Shown: positions 52,558 to 63,400, counted from the stretch's first letter. The stretch: 64,000 bases of DNA from Bacillus sp. FJAT-29790 (GCF_019039215.1 NZ_JAHNZZ010000001.1:391853-455852); one strand, 5' to 3'. Program-made: numbers and translations. The notes: generated by a model not told the origin, from the letters alone.

Positions 52558-52817
52558 GAAAAGACGGACACTTCAAGGGGAATCAAGCGTTAGAATGTCC
52601 GTTAAGGGAGAAAAGACGGACACTTCCAGAGGAATCAAGTGTTAAAATGTCCGTCAACGATGAAAAGACGGACATTTCAAGAGGAATCAAGCGTTAAAAT
52701 GTCCGTCAACGATGAAAAGACGGACACTTCCAGAGGAATCGAGCGTTAAAATGTCCGTCAACGGTGAAAAGACGGACACTTCCAAAGGAATCAAGCGTCA
52801 AAATGTCCGTTAACGGA
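52558..52817 (+). repeat. Five tandem 52-bp units, each a hairpin
   Basis: Unit starts at 52558, 52610, 52662, 52714 and 52766, exact period 52. Each begins GAAAAGACGGACA and contains the arms GACGGACA and TGTCCGTC (or ...GTT in units 1 and 5, which still allows a G-U pair) around about 25 bases. Substitutions are concentrated between and behind the arms. A degenerate further unit may precede (from about 52517). There are no unique spacers, so it is not a CRISPR array, and no T-runs, so not terminators. Confidence 0.92.
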
Positions 52818-53142
52818 GAAAAATACGAGCCTGCCCTGTTGCTAGGATAGTAATGCAAAAGGGATGAGGCATTTTTTGTAATTTTCAACATTGGACAGGC
52901 AGTGGACAATAATCTTGAAAAATATGATAGGATGAGTATATGTGTTCTAGTATGCTGTCTCCTTCGAGAGTATAGAAAGGCAAAAGAGACTAAAAAGGCC
53001 ATGAATGAAGGATGTTTATAAGAAATTAATATTCAAATTTATAAAAAATATAAAATCTACTAGTAACTGTGAAAGGGGGTTCGGCGGCTAGTCCAAAAGG
53101 TGAAGCTTTAGGAGCGTGGATCTTTGGCAGTCCGCTAAAAAC
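52818..53142. other. Intergenic region before recG
   Basis: No gene recognised. Contains GGGGG and AGGAG (53110-53114) shortly before recG; no promoter that I can defend. Confidence 0.5.
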
Positions 53143-55191
53143 GTGAATCATAATCTAACTCAGTCTATTACTGCCATTAAAGGAATCGGTTCAGAAACAG
53201 CAGAAGCTCTAGCTGAAATGAATATTTTAACCGTCAAAGATTTATTAGAGTATTTCCCGTTTCGTTATGAAGATTACCGGATGCGGGATTTAGCAGATGT
53301 GAAGCACGAAGAGAGAGTAACGGTTGAAGGGAAGGTTCATGGTGAGCCTTCTCTTGTCTACTATGGAAAGAAACGATCGCGGTTAACCGTAAGAGTGCTT
53401 GTCGAAAGATATCTTATCCAAGTCGTTTTATTTAACCAGCCTTATGTTAAAAGTAAAATTGCTATAAATGAAACAGTCACGGTGACAGGGAAATGGGATC
53501 AGCACCGTCAGACGATTACAGCGAATGAAATACATATCGGTTCATATTCTAAAGCTAAGGATTTCGAACCGGTATACGCTGTGAAGGGGAAAATAACCGT
53601 AAAAGGATTAAGACGTTTTATTAATCTCGCATTCTCGCAATTTGGGGGCTGCATTGAAGAAACATTACCGGATCGATACTTAACAGAATATAAGCTAATG
53701 AACCGGTTGACCGCTTTAAGGATCATGCATTTTCCGACAGACCAGCAGGAGCTTAAGCCGGCGAGAAGGCGGTTCGTCTATGAAGAGTTCTTTTATTTTC
53801 AATTGAAAATGCAGGCTCTGAGAAAGATCGAAAGAGAGCAGTCAAAAGGGATTAGTCAATCGTATCATCTCGAAAAGCTTAAAGCATTCATTCATTCTCT
53901 GCCATTTACATTAACAGCTGCCCAAAAGCGGGTCGTAAATGAAATCCTTTCCGACATGAAATCACCCTACAGGATGAATCGGCTTTTGCAAGGGGATGTA
54001 GGATCGGGAAAAACAGCGGTAGCGGCAATCGCCCTCTATGCAAGCAGGACAGCTGGCTTTCAAGGGGCACTTATGGTTCCGACGGAAATTTTGGCCGAAC
54101 AGCATGCAGAATCATTGAAATCAATGCTTGAACCTTTTCAAATCCGCTGCGAGCTCCTGACCAGCTCTGTGAAAGGCAAACGACGAAGGGAACTATTACA
54201 ATTGTTAAAAGAAGGAGAAATCGATGTTTTAATCGGTACCCATGCTTTAATCCAAGACGAAGTTGAGTTTCATAATCTTGGCCTTGTGATAACAGATGAG
54301 CAGCACCGTTTCGGGGTTGAACAGCGAAGAGTTTTGAGGGAAAAAGGTGAAAGCCCTGATGTGCTGTTTATGACAGCCACCCCGATTCCGAGAACCCTTG
54401 CCATTACTGTTTTTGGCGAAATGGATGTGTCAATCATTGATGAAATGCCTGCAGGAAGAAAATCAATTGAAACCTATTGGGCAAAGCCCGACATGCTTGA
54501 TAGAGTTCTCGGATTTGTGGAAAAGGAATTGGCAGCCGGCCATCAAGCATACGTGATTTGTCCCCTCATTGAAGAATCCGATAAACTTGATGTCCAGAAT
54601 GCGATCGATGTTCACAGCACATTGACCCATTATTTTAATGGACGTCACCAAGCTGGATTGATGCATGGTAGGCTGACATCAGATGAAAAAGAGACAGTTA
54701 TGAAGGCTTTCAGTGGAAACGAACTTCAAGTTCTCGTTTCGACAACGGTTGTTGAGGTTGGAGTAAATGTTCCGAATGCGACCATGATGGTCATTTATGA
54801 TGCGGAGAGATTTGGCCTTGCCCAGCTGCACCAGCTAAGGGGAAGGGTCGGTAGAGGAAGCGAGCAATCCTATTGTATACTCCTGGCCGATCCAAAGTCA
54901 GAAGTCGGGAAAGAGCGCATGAAAATCATGACTGAAACAAATGATGGCTTTATCCTTAGTGAAAAGGATCTGGAACTAAGAGGCCCCGGGGATTTCTTTG
55001 GAAAAAAACAAAGCGGGCTTCCTGAATTCAAGGTTGCAGATATGGTTCATGACTACAGGGCATTAGAGACGGCGAGGAATGATACAGCACAGCTCATTCA
55101 GACAAATGAATTTTGGCATTCCCCTGAATATCTGCATTTAAGAAATTATTTAAAGGACTCAGGTGTTTTAGAAGGGGAAAAGCTTGATTAA
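53143..55191 (+). CDS. recG: ATP-dependent DNA helicase RecG
   Basis: Branch migration and fork reversal helicase. 682 residues: N-terminal wedge/OB domain, Walker A GDVGSGKTAVA near 290, DEQH box (TDEQHRFG), TATPIPRT, and C-terminal LRGRVGRG with the TRG motif. GTG 53143 makes the protein exactly the B. subtilis length and aligns its N terminus (IKGIG 12 residues in), but has no ribosome-binding site. The frame is open to GTG 53116, which lies one base behind AGGAG. AGGAG is spaced for TTG 53124, a four-codon frame ending at 53138, 4 bases before GTG 53143. Confidence 0.94.
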   Translation: MNHNLTQSITAIKGIGSETAEALAEMNILTVKDLLEYFPFRYEDYRMRDLADVKHEERVTVEGKVHGEPSLVYYGKKRSRLTVRVLVERYLIQVVLFNQPYVKSKIAINETVTVTGKWDQHRQTITANEIHIGSYSKAKDFEPVYAVKGKITVKGLRRFINLAFSQFGGCIEETLPDRYLTEYKLMNRLTALRIMHFPTDQQELKPARRRFVYEEFFYFQLKMQALRKIEREQSKGISQSYHLEKLKAFIHSLPFTLTAAQKRVVNEILSDMKSPYRMNRLLQGDVGSGKTAVAAIALYASRTAGFQGALMVPTEILAEQHAESLKSMLEPFQIRCELLTSSVKGKRRRELLQLLKEGEIDVLIGTHALIQDEVEFHNLGLVITDEQHRFGVEQRRVLREKGESPDVLFMTATPIPRTLAITVFGEMDVSIIDEMPAGRKSIETYWAKPDMLDRVLGFVEKELAAGHQAYVICPLIEESDKLDVQNAIDVHSTLTHYFNGRHQAGLMHGRLTSDEKETVMKAFSGNELQVLVSTTVVEVGVNVPNATMMVIYDAERFGLAQLHQLRGRVGRGSEQSYCILLADPKSEVGKERMKIMTETNDGFILSEKDLELRGPGDFFGKKQSGLPEFKVADMVHDYRALETARNDTAQLIQTNEFWHSPEYLHLRNYLKDSGVLEGEKLD

Positions 55192-55237
55192 TTTAAAGTA
55201 TGAGAATTGTCTAGATCCGGCGCCTCCGCTTTTCTGC

Positions 55238-55288
55238 TTGCAATCTGTTTTTTAAAATCATATACTACTATTAGTACCTAGTCTTAAT
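55238..55288 (+). promoter_or_regulatory. fapR promoter with FapR operator
   Basis: TTGCAA (55238-55243), 17-base spacer, TATACT (55261-55266). TTAGTACCTAGTCTTAAT at 55271-55288 is the FapR box, practically identical to the B. subtilis consensus. FapR bound here blocks transcription until malonyl-CoA or malonyl-ACP binds, so the operon is autoregulated. Confidence 0.9.
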
Positions 55289-55307
55289 ATCTCGGACGGT
55301 GTGATAA

Positions 55308-55907
55308 ATGCGAAGAAATAAAAAAGAACGGCAAGCTTTATTGAAGGAGACAATAAAGGAAAATCCTTTTATTACAGATGAAGACCTTGCTGAAAAATTT
55401 TTAGTCAGTGTGCAAACGATTCGGCTGGACAGGCTTGAATTATCCATACCGGAATTGCGTGAACGGATTAAACATGTTGCAGAGAAAAAATTTGATAATG
55501 AAGTGCGATCATTGCCGATCGAAGAGATCATTGGCGAGATTATTGATATAGAACTGGACAAAACAGCGATTTCTATTTTAGATATAAAAGAAGAGCATGT
55601 ATTTAAGCGCAACCAAATTGCCCGTGGACATCACCTATTTGCTCAGGCTAATTCATTAGCGGTTGCTTTAATAAATGACGAGCTTGCATTGACAGCGAAA
55701 GCGAATATTAAATTTACCAGTTCAGTGAAAGAAAATGAAAGAGTCATTGCCAAAGCAAAGGTTGTGCAAATGGATACGGATAAAGGCAGGACGATTGTGG
55801 AAGTAGCTAGTTTTGTTAACAATGAGTTAGTCTTTAAAGGTGAGTTTGATATGTATCGCTCAAAAAAATCAATAAAGGATGAATATGAGCATGATAGTAG
55901 CAGTTGA
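55308..55907 (+). CDS. fapR: Transcriptional repressor FapR
   Basis: Represses fatty acid and phospholipid genes; released by malonyl-CoA. 199 residues: N-terminal DeoR-like helix-turn-helix (about 10-55, [20 protein letters not shown]) and a C-terminal hot-dog effector domain with [16 protein letters not shown]. Start ATG 55308. Overlaps plsX. Confidence 0.95.
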   Translation: MRRNKKERQALLKETIKENPFITDEDLAEKFLVSVQTIRLDRLELSIPELRERIKHVAEKKFDNEVRSLPIEEIIGEIIDIELDKTAISILDIKEEHVFKRNQIARGHHLFAQANSLAVALINDELALTAKANIKFTSSVKENERVIAKAKVVQMDTDKGRTIVEVASFVNNELVFKGEFDMYRSKKSIKDEYEHDSSS

Positions 55908-56901
55908 TGCAATGGGAGGCGATCATGCTCCTAAAGAAATCGTTCTTGGAGCAATGAAAGCTGTTGCTGAATTCAAGGATATTTACATAAAGCTCGTTGG
56001 CGATGAGCGAAAAATTAATGAACATTTAACAAGCAGTGAAAGAATTGAAATTATACATACGGATGAGGTTATTTTACCAACCGATGAGCCTGTAAGAGCT
56101 GTGCGGAGGAAGAAGAATGCCTCCATGGTTCTTGCTGCACAGCAAGTAGCGGAAGGGAAGGCAGATGCCTGTATTTCGGCTGGAAACACCGGTGCACTTA
56201 TGGCAGCCGGACTTTTTGTAGTCGGGCGGATTGAAGGGATCGAACGTCCAGCGCTTTCTCCGACCTTGCCAACAATTGGCGGCGAAGGATTTCTGCTACT
56301 TGACGTAGGCGCAAACGTGGATGCTAAGCCTGAACACCTGCTCCAATATGCAATTATGGGTTCGATTTATGCGGAAAAAGTCCGTGGAGTTTCAAACCCA
56401 AGAGTAGGTCTTCTGAACATTGGCACAGAAGAGAAAAAAGGGAATGAGCTCACGAAAAATTCATTTGAACTTTTACAGCAGGCAGATATTAATTTTATCG
56501 GAAATGTAGAAGCACGTGATTTGCTTGAAGGTGCAGCTGACGTAGTTGTTACTGACGGATTTACCGGCAATATGGTATTAAAAACGATTGAGGGCACCGC
56601 GCTTTCCGTTTTTAAAATGCTAAAAAGTGCTTTGACAAGCAGCTTTAAAAGTAAGATGGCGGCTGCTGTTTTAAAGCCTGATTTAGTCCAACTGAAATCC
56701 AAAATGGATTACTCGGAATATGGCGGCGCAGGTTTGTTTGGTTTGAAGGCACCTGTCATTAAGGCACACGGCTCTTCTGATGCAAATGCAATATATAATG
56801 CAGTTCGGCAAACACGAAATATGGTTGAAAACAACGTTTCGAATACGATAAAAGCGGCTATTGAAAAAGAAGCTGAGAAAAAGTTTTATTCGGAAAAATG
56901 A
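55885..56901 (+). CDS. plsX: Phosphate acyltransferase PlsX
   Basis: Converts acyl-ACP to acyl phosphate for PlsY. 338 residues with [26 protein letters not shown] and VVTDGFTGN. Three in-frame ATGs (55879, 55885, 55891); AAAGG (55874-55878) is best spaced for 55885. Followed by the second family-2 repeat before fabD. Confidence 0.95.
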   Translation: MSMIVAVDAMGGDHAPKEIVLGAMKAVAEFKDIYIKLVGDERKINEHLTSSERIEIIHTDEVILPTDEPVRAVRRKKNASMVLAAQQVAEGKADACISAGNTGALMAAGLFVVGRIEGIERPALSPTLPTIGGEGFLLLDVGANVDAKPEHLLQYAIMGSIYAEKVRGVSNPRVGLLNIGTEEKKGNELTKNSFELLQQADINFIGNVEARDLLEGAADVVVTDGFTGNMVLKTIEGTALSVFKMLKSALTSSFKSKMAAAVLKPDLVQLKSKMDYSEYGGAGLFGLKAPVIKAHGSSDANAIYNAVRQTRNMVENNVSNTIKAAIEKEAEKKFYSEK

Positions 56902-56904
56902 TTG

Positions 56905-57090
56905 TTCAGCAGAAGTCTCCTACTTCTATAAGTGGTGAGATTAATGCAAATAGGTATCCAATTCAGTGGGGGTTCAACCTCTGGCTGAATAAAGTTAAGC
57001 CTTCGGCGGATGCCTCAGATTTTTTAATGGAATTTATCGAGTAAGCTTGATAAAAAATTTGGGCGCAAATACGCCAAGGCGAATTTGATT
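56905..57090 (+). repeat. Structured dispersed repeat, family 2, second copy
   Basis: 186 bp matching 26144-26326 in order and orientation. The hairpin TTATCGAG (57033-57040)/CTTGATAA (57046-57053) differs from copy 1 by a change that keeps pairing as G-U. CAGTGGGGG/CCTCTGGCTG and GGCGCAAATACGCC also fold. It fills the gap plsX-fabD (4 bases after plsX) and is therefore transcribed inside the fap operon. Confidence 0.82.
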
Positions 57091-57127
57091 TATCTAGAAA
57101 GTTTGATTCAAACAAGGAGGAGACTAT

Positions 57128-58075
57128 ATGGGTAAAATCGCATTTTTATTTCCAGGCCAAGGGTCTCAAACAGTCGGGATGGGAAAAACATTAGCTGAAG
57201 CTGATGAAAGGGTAAAGTCATTTTTTGATAAAGCGGACGAAAAACTGGATTTTCCTCTTTCAAAGCTTATTTTTGAAGGTCCGCAGGAAGAATTGACATT
57301 GACTACAAATGCACAGCCTGCCTTATTAACAACAAGTATGGCTATTTTAGCGTTTTTTAAACAGTCAGGGATTAATCCTGATTATGTTGCCGGTCATAGC
57401 CTTGGCGAATATACTGCTCTAGTTGCTGCAGGCGCATTTTCCTTTGAGGATGGTGTTTACGCTGTCCGAAAAAGAGGAGAATTGATGGAAGAAGCCGTTC
57501 CAAACGGGGAAGGCACGATGGCGGCCGTATTGGGTCTTGATCGAGACAAGCTGCGTGCTGTTACGGATGAGGTTACAAAAGAAGGAAATTCAGTGCAGCT
57601 CGCAAACTTAAACTGCCCTGGCCAAATTGTTATTTCAGGCTCGAGAAAAGGGGTAGAAATTGCCTCGGAAAAAGCAAAAGCAGCAGGGGCCAAACGTGTT
57701 CTTCCTTTAGATGTTAGCGGCCCATTCCATTCAGAGCTTATGAAACCAGCTGCTGAAAAGTTCAAAAATGTACTTAATGATATTGAAGTAAACGATGCAC
57801 AGACACCAGTTATTGCTAACGTAACTGCTTCAGAAATGGCATCTTCGAATGAAATTAAAGAGAGATTGATCGAACAATTATATTCTCCAGTTCTTTGGGA
57901 GGATTCTGTACAAAAGATGATTGATTTAGGCGTGGATACCTTTATAGAAATTGGACCAGGGAAGGTCCTGTCTGGCCTTGTGAAGAAAGTGAATCGATCA
58001 GTCAAAACGTATTCGGTTTCAGATGAAGAAACATGTAATTCAGTGATTGAGGCTTTGAAGGAGGAAATACGATGA
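57128..58075 (+). CDS. fabD: Malonyl CoA-acyl carrier protein transacylase
   Basis: Loads malonate onto AcpP. 315 residues: FPGQGSQ near the N terminus and the nucleophile Ser91 in [18 protein letters not shown] holds the catalytic His. Start ATG 57128 after AAGGAGGAG. Overlaps fabG as ATGA. Confidence 0.96.
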   Translation: MGKIAFLFPGQGSQTVGMGKTLAEADERVKSFFDKADEKLDFPLSKLIFEGPQEELTLTTNAQPALLTTSMAILAFFKQSGINPDYVAGHSLGEYTALVAAGAFSFEDGVYAVRKRGELMEEAVPNGEGTMAAVLGLDRDKLRAVTDEVTKEGNSVQLANLNCPGQIVISGSRKGVEIASEKAKAAGAKRVLPLDVSGPFHSELMKPAAEKFKNVLNDIEVNDAQTPVIANVTASEMASSNEIKERLIEQLYSPVLWEDSVQKMIDLGVDTFIEIGPGKVLSGLVKKVNRSVKTYSVSDEETCNSVIEALKEEIR

Positions 58076-58815
58076 AGTTAGAAGGAAAAACAGCCCTTGT
58101 AACAGGTGCTTCACGTGGGATTGGCAGGGAAATTGCTCTTGAACTAGCAAGGCAAGGTGCTAATGTCGCGGTGAATTATTCCGGAAGTGAAGAGAGAGCA
58201 AACCAAGTGGTTGATGAAATCAAAGCACTAGGAAGAGAAGCGTTTGCGGTCCGATGTGATGTTTCAAATGGTGAATCGGTTGCTAGCATGGTAAAGGAAA
58301 CAATCGATACATTTGGTAAACTTGATATTCTTGTTAATAATGCCGGAATAACAAAAGACAACTTATTGATGAGAATGAAAGAAGATGAATGGGATGATGT
58401 CATTAATATCAACCTTAAAGGTGTCTTCTTATGTACAAAAGCAGTATCTAGGCAAATGATGAAACAGCGAAGCGGACGTATTATCAATATATCATCGATC
58501 GTCGGCACGAGTGGAAACCCCGGTCAAGCAAATTACGTTGCTGCTAAATCCGGTGTGATTGGGCTGACAAAAACAACTGCTATGGAACTTGCTTCACGCG
58601 GAATAACCGTTAATGCGATTGCACCAGGATTTATCACGACGGATATGACAGATAAGCTAAGTGAAGAAGTAAAAGATCAGATGTTAAAACAAATTCCATT
58701 AGCTCAATTTGGGGAGCCGTCTGATATCGCGAACGCTGTTGTTTTCCTTGCATCTGATGACAGCCGCTATATGACAGGGCAAACCCTCCATGTAAACGGC
58801 GGAATGTTTATGTGA
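58072..58815 (+). CDS. fabG: 3-oxoacyl-ACP reductase FabG
   Basis: NADPH-dependent reduction in fatty acid elongation. 247 residues, classical [11 protein letters not shown] (11-18), NNAG (89-92), catalytic Ser142, Tyr155 and Lys159 (YVAAK). Start overlaps fabD. Confidence 0.96.
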   Translation: MKLEGKTALVTGASRGIGREIALELARQGANVAVNYSGSEERANQVVDEIKALGREAFAVRCDVSNGESVASMVKETIDTFGKLDILVNNAGITKDNLLMRMKEDEWDDVININLKGVFLCTKAVSRQMMKQRSGRIINISSIVGTSGNPGQANYVAAKSGVIGLTKTTAMELASRGITVNAIAPGFITTDMTDKLSEEVKDQMLKQIPLAQFGEPSDIANAVVFLASDDSRYMTGQTLHVNGGMFM

Positions 58816-58872
58816 TTAGAATTTAGAGGTGGGAATTGTAAAAATCGGCATTCACCGATAGTCTTTATATAA

Positions 58873-58973
58873 GGCTGTTAACGTAAACTTTTTTGCTATA
58901 TTAGTGTGATTTTATATATAAATCAACGGGCAAACTTTTAAAGCCAAAAATAACAAACTATGCGAAAAGAGCC
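58873..58973 (+). repeat. MITE-like element, copy D, core deleted (family 1)
   Basis: 101 bp: about 47 bases of the left end (GGCTGTTAACGTAAAC...GTGATTTTAT) joined to about 54 bases of the right end (AAATCAACGGGCAAACTTT...GCGAAAAGAGCC). The GC-rich core of copies A-C is absent. Flanked by TTATATAA on both sides (58865-58872 and 58974-58981), a perfect 8-bp duplication. Lies between fabG and acpP. Confidence 0.85.
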
Positions 58974-59070
58974 TTATATAAAAATGCCATCTCCTAATAA
59001 TAGAGCAAATTGAAATGACATGTAATAAAAATTATTGATAAACTAAGTTTATTAATTACGGAAAATACTC

Positions 59071-59091
59071 TATAATGTCTTGAGGGGAGGT
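59071..59091 (+). promoter_or_regulatory. Possible acpP promoter -10 box and strong ribosome-binding site
   Basis: TATAAT at 59071-59076 with no good -35 at 17 bases, then GGGGAGGTG at 59084-59091. In B. subtilis acpP also has extra transcription, which fits a promoter here after the repeat. Confidence 0.4.
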
Positions 59092-59099
59092 GAATACGC

Positions 59100-59333
59100 A
59101 TGGCAGATGTTTTAGAACGTGTAACGAAGATCATTGTTGACCGTCTTGGTGTTGAAGAATCTGAAGTTAAATTAGAAGCTTCTTTCAAAGATGATCTTGG
59201 CGCTGATTCCCTTGATGTTGTTGAATTAGTAATGGAATTAGAAGATGAGTTCGATATGGAAATCTCTGACGATGATGCTGAAAAAATCGCTTCAGTCGGT
59301 GACGCTGTAACTTACATACAAGCTAAGCAATAA
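59100..59333 (+). CDS. acpP: Acyl carrier protein
   Basis: Carries acyl chains on phosphopantetheine. 77 residues, very acidic, with [12 protein letters not shown]; Ser37 is the attachment site. Start ATG 59100 after GGGGAGGTG. Followed by three hairpins. Confidence 0.97.
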   Translation: MADVLERVTKIIVDRLGVEESEVKLEASFKDDLGADSLDVVELVMELEDEFDMEISDDDAEKIASVGDAVTYIQAKQ

Positions 59334-59358
59334 TCGATGAGATCCTATTAAACTTTTA

Positions 59359-59488
59359 CAGTGAGGGTTTTTAACCCTCACTGCACATGATTTTTGGTAT
59401 TTCCTGTCCGTTATTACCTGCTTTCTTACCAGGTAGTTACGGACAGTAAATACTTCAGTGAAAAGCTCCGTTCAAAGACGGGGCTTTC
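59359..59488 (+). terminator. Three consecutive hairpins after acpP
   Basis: First: CAGTGAGGGTT (59359-59369)/AACCCTCACTG (59373-59383), perfect 11 pairs. Second: CTGTCCGTTATTACCTG (59404-59420)/CAGGTAGTTACGGACAG (59430-59446), 14 of 17 pairs. Third: AAAGCTCCGT (59462-59471)/ACGGGGCTTT (59478-59487), one G-T pair, then CTTCT. None has a long T-run; together they may reduce read-through to rnc or protect acpP mRNA. Confidence 0.65.
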
Positions 59489-59618
59489 TTCTATGAAAAA
59501 GTGGCTGTTACAGCCAAGTTTTTTTAATCAGCGAAGTAGCCCTTAAAGCTTCTTTGCGTTTTTTATTTTTATTACGTAAACTTATATTTGATTGAAACTT
59601 TAACTAGGGTGAGGCTAT

Positions 59619-60371
59619 ATGAATATGAACGGAAAAGATAGAGAAAAAAGGATATCTCGCACGATCGATAAGCAATTTAAAGACTTTCAAAAAAAGATTG
59701 GGATCGAATTTCAAAATGAAAAACTCCTAAAACAGGCATTCACCCATTCATCCTATGTGAATGAGCATCGCAGAAAACCGAATGAAGATAATGAAAGACT
59801 TGAATTTTTAGGGGATGCTGTCCTGGAGTTAACGGTCTCACAGTTCTTGTTTATTAAATATCCGATGATGAGTGAAGGGGAATTAACGAAATTAAGGGCT
59901 GCGATTGTTTGTGAGCCGTCCCTCGTTTCATTTGCCAATGAATTATCCTTTGGCGATCTTGTGCTGCTAGGAAAGGGTGAAGAAATGACAGGTGGAAGGG
60001 AAAGGCCTGCACTGCTTGCAGATGTCTTTGAAGCATTCATTGGCTCCTTATATTTGGATCAAGGCCTAGATACAGCTGTCAGTTTCCTAAAAAAGGTTGT
60101 ATTTCCAAAAATTGATGCAGGAGCCTTTTCTCATTTGATGGATTATAAAAGTCAGCTACAAGAGCTGGTTCAGCGTGACGGTGCAGGTTTAATTGAATAT
60201 AAAATTCTACAGGAAAAAGGTCCTGCACATAACCGGGAATTTGTTTCAAGAGTTTCGATGAATGGCAAGGAATTAGGTACAGGCACCGGACGTTCGAAAA
60301 AAGAAGCAGAGCAGCATGCTGCCCATATGGCCCTAAAGGTTTTGACAAACAAGATTCAGAACGAACGCTGA
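59619..60371 (+). CDS. rnc: Ribonuclease III
   Basis: Cuts double-stranded RNA in rRNA maturation and turnover. 250 residues: catalytic domain with [13 protein letters not shown], second acidic cluster [13 protein letters not shown], and C-terminal dsRNA-binding domain (about 175-245). Start ATG 59619 after GGGTGAGG. Confidence 0.96.
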   Translation: MNMNGKDREKRISRTIDKQFKDFQKKIGIEFQNEKLLKQAFTHSSYVNEHRRKPNEDNERLEFLGDAVLELTVSQFLFIKYPMMSEGELTKLRAAIVCEPSLVSFANELSFGDLVLLGKGEEMTGGRERPALLADVFEAFIGSLYLDQGLDTAVSFLKKVVFPKIDAGAFSHLMDYKSQLQELVQRDGAGLIEYKILQEKGPAHNREFVSRVSMNGKELGTGTGRSKKEAEQHAAHMALKVLTNKIQNER

Positions 60372-60403
60372 AATAAAAGATAAGAGATTAGGGGGAGCAG
60401 CAG

Positions 60404-63400
60404 TTGTTTTTAAAACGGTTGGATGTACTTGGCTTTAAATCGTTTGCAGAAAGAATCATGGTTGATTTTGTACCGGGTGTCACTGCTGTTGTTGGTCCGA
60501 ATGGAAGCGGGAAAAGTAATATTACCGATGCAATCCGTTGGGTTTTGGGGGAACAATCCGCCAAATCACTTAGGGGAGCAAAAATGGAGGATATTATTTT
60601 TTCCGGCAGTGATTCAAGAAAATCATTAAACTTTGCAGAAGTTACGCTTACTTTAGATAATGAAGATCAATTTTTGCCTATTGAATATAATGAGGTTAGT
60701 GTGACACGGCGCGTATACCGGTCAGGAGAAAGCGAATTTTTAATTAATAAGCAAACATGCAGGCTAAAAGACATCGTTGATTTATTTATGGATTCCGGAC
60801 TAGGAAGAGAGGCTTTTTCGATCATTAGCCAAGGAAGAGTCGAGGAAATCCTGAATAGTAAAGCTGAAGAACGCAGGACGATTTTTGAAGAAGCGGCCGG
60901 AGTGCTTAAATATAAAACAAGAAAGAAAAAGGCTGAAGGAAAACTAACGGAAACGCAGGACAATTTAAACCGGGTGAACGATATCGTCTACGAACTTGAA
61001 AGCCAGGTTGAGCCATTAAATATGCAGGCGTCGATTGCGAAGGATTATTTAGAGCAAAAAGCTGAGCTCGAAAAAATTGAGGTAGCATTAACTGTCTTTG
61101 AAATTGAGGAGTTGCATGCGGAATGGGAACAGCTTACGAATGAGCTCGATCTGCATAAAAAAGACGAAATTCAGCTTTCCGCAAATCTGCAAGGCAAAGA
61201 GGCTAAAATCGAAGAACTAAGGGACCATGCATCCGCATTAGATGAATCGATCAATGATTTGCAAAGCGTACTGCTTCATGCAAGTGAAGAGCTTGAAAAA
61301 CTGGAAGGCAGAAAAGAAGTCTTAAAGGAAAGAAAGAAAAATGCTTCGCAAAATAAAGATCAGCTTCAAAAAAGCCTTGAAGAACATACGGAAAAAAAGC
61401 TAGCCCTGGATACCCAGAAAGCCAGTCAATTTACTATTCAAGAGCAATTAGAAAAAGAAGCTCTCAAGCTGCAAAATGAATTAAAGGAAAAACAGGGTCA
61501 GCTCAAGCTGCTTAGCGAAAACACTGAACAGAAGATCGAATCGCTTAAAAGTGATTATATTGAAATGCTCAATATGCAAGCCGCCTCCAAAAACGAGCTG
61601 CAAAACATTGACCAGCAGCTTAATCAGCTAGGAATGCGGAACTTAAGGCTTGAACAGGAAAATGAAAATTCACTTCAGGAGCGTAAAAAACTAGCTGAAA
61701 AAAAACAAAAAATCATGGCTCAGATTGTATCTATGCAAAAAGAATTGGAAGATCAGGTCCATCTTTTTCGCGATGAGCAAAGGAAGCTGGAATCTGTTAA
61801 AAATAACTACCAAAAGCAAGAAAAGACACTTTACCAAGCGTATCAATACTTGCAGCAGGCAAAATCAAGACAAGAAATGCTTGAAGAAATGGAAGATGAT
61901 TTTTCTGGATTTTTCCAAGGCGTCAAAGAGGTCTTGAAGGCTAGAGGAGAAAAGCTTCAAGGCATTGAAGGTGCTGTTGCTGAATTAATTCAAGTTCCTA
62001 AGCAGTATGAAGCCGCGATCGAAACGGCATTAGGCGGAGCTATGCAGCATATCATCGTTAAAACTGAACAGGATGGAAGAAATGCCATTCAATATTTGAA
62101 GAAAAAATCTTTTGGCAGGGCTACCTTCCTACCTTTAAATATAATCAAGGGTAAAAGCTTAGGCTCCGGTCAGCTTCAATCTGTTCAACAACATCCTTCA
62201 TTTGTCGGCGAAGCCGCAAAATTAATTCGTTTTGATGCCAAATATAAGGAAACAATGAGTAATCTGCTTGGCAATGTAATCATTACGAAGGATTTAAAAG
62301 GCGCGAATGAAATGGCAAAGCTCCTACAATACCGTGTAAGACTTGTTACTCTTGATGGAGATGTTGTCAATCCAGGCGGATCAATGACAGGTGGAGCGCT
62401 CAAACAAAAATCCTCTTCCATTTTAAGCAGAAAAGGCGAACTGGAAGAATTGAAAGCTAGAATTGCTGATATGGAGGCAAAAACAGCCCATTTAGAACAA
62501 CAAGTAAAAACGCTAAAAATCGATATTCAAACAATGGAAGGACGTATAGACAATCTTAGAAAAGTGGGAGAAGATGTTCGCCTGAAGGAACAGGGCGCGA
62601 AAGGTGATCTTCGTGAAGTGGAATTTGAGGAGAAAACCTTGAATGAAAGGCTTTCACTTTATGATATGGATCAGGCCCAATTTTTTGAAGACAAAGAGAG
62701 GCTGGCAGAAAGGAAGTCAGAGTTGCAGATTTTACTATCAGACTATCAGTCAAAAATTGCTTCCTTCGATCAGGAAATTGCGCTGCTGACAGAAAGGAAA
62801 AATACGATACAAATCTCTAAAGAAACCCTGTCTGCAGAGATCAATGATTTAAAGGTCAGCTTTGCCTCAAAAAGCGAGCAATTGAACGCAGCAAAAGATA
62901 AATATGAAGTCCTTCAAGCTGAATCGGCAGCCAACATGGAAAAGCTGGAGACGATTAAAGAGGATCTTGGCCTTTTATCATCGGAAATGACGAATAGTTT
63001 TTCCGGTGAACAGCAATTAGAAGAAGCTGCGAGAAGAAAGCTTCAGGATAAAACGGAAACAGTCGGTTTAATTTCCTCAAGAAGGGAAGAGCGCATGAAG
63101 CTGCAAACCGTTCTTGAAGATTTAGAACTGGAAACAAAAGAGCTGAAACGTCAGCATAAAGGATTAATCGGCGGTTTGAAGGATGAGGAAGTAAAGCTGA
63201 ATCGTCTTGATGTCGAGCTTGAAAATCGCTTGAACCATCTAAGGGAAGAATATTTGCTGAGCTTTGAAGGGGCTAAAGAGGAGTTTCCATTAGGAATCCC
63301 AGTTGATGAAGCAAGGAAAAAGGTAAAACTCATAAAGCTAGCCATCGAAGAATTAGGTACCGTCAATCTTGGTGCCATTGAGGAATATGAACGCGTATCT

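Noticed and set aside
52558..52817. CRISPR array
   Set aside because: Units are contiguous 52-bp copies without unique spacers, and no cas genes are in the window.
52706..53002. 98-codon minus-strand frame over the 52-bp array
   Set aside because: It is produced by translating the repeats; composition and lack of a ribosome-binding site argue against a gene.
44375..53142. Serine dehydratase genes sdaAB-sdaAA expected between fakA and recG
   Set aside because: No frame in this interval resembles them; the dct module and the NERD gene fill the space.
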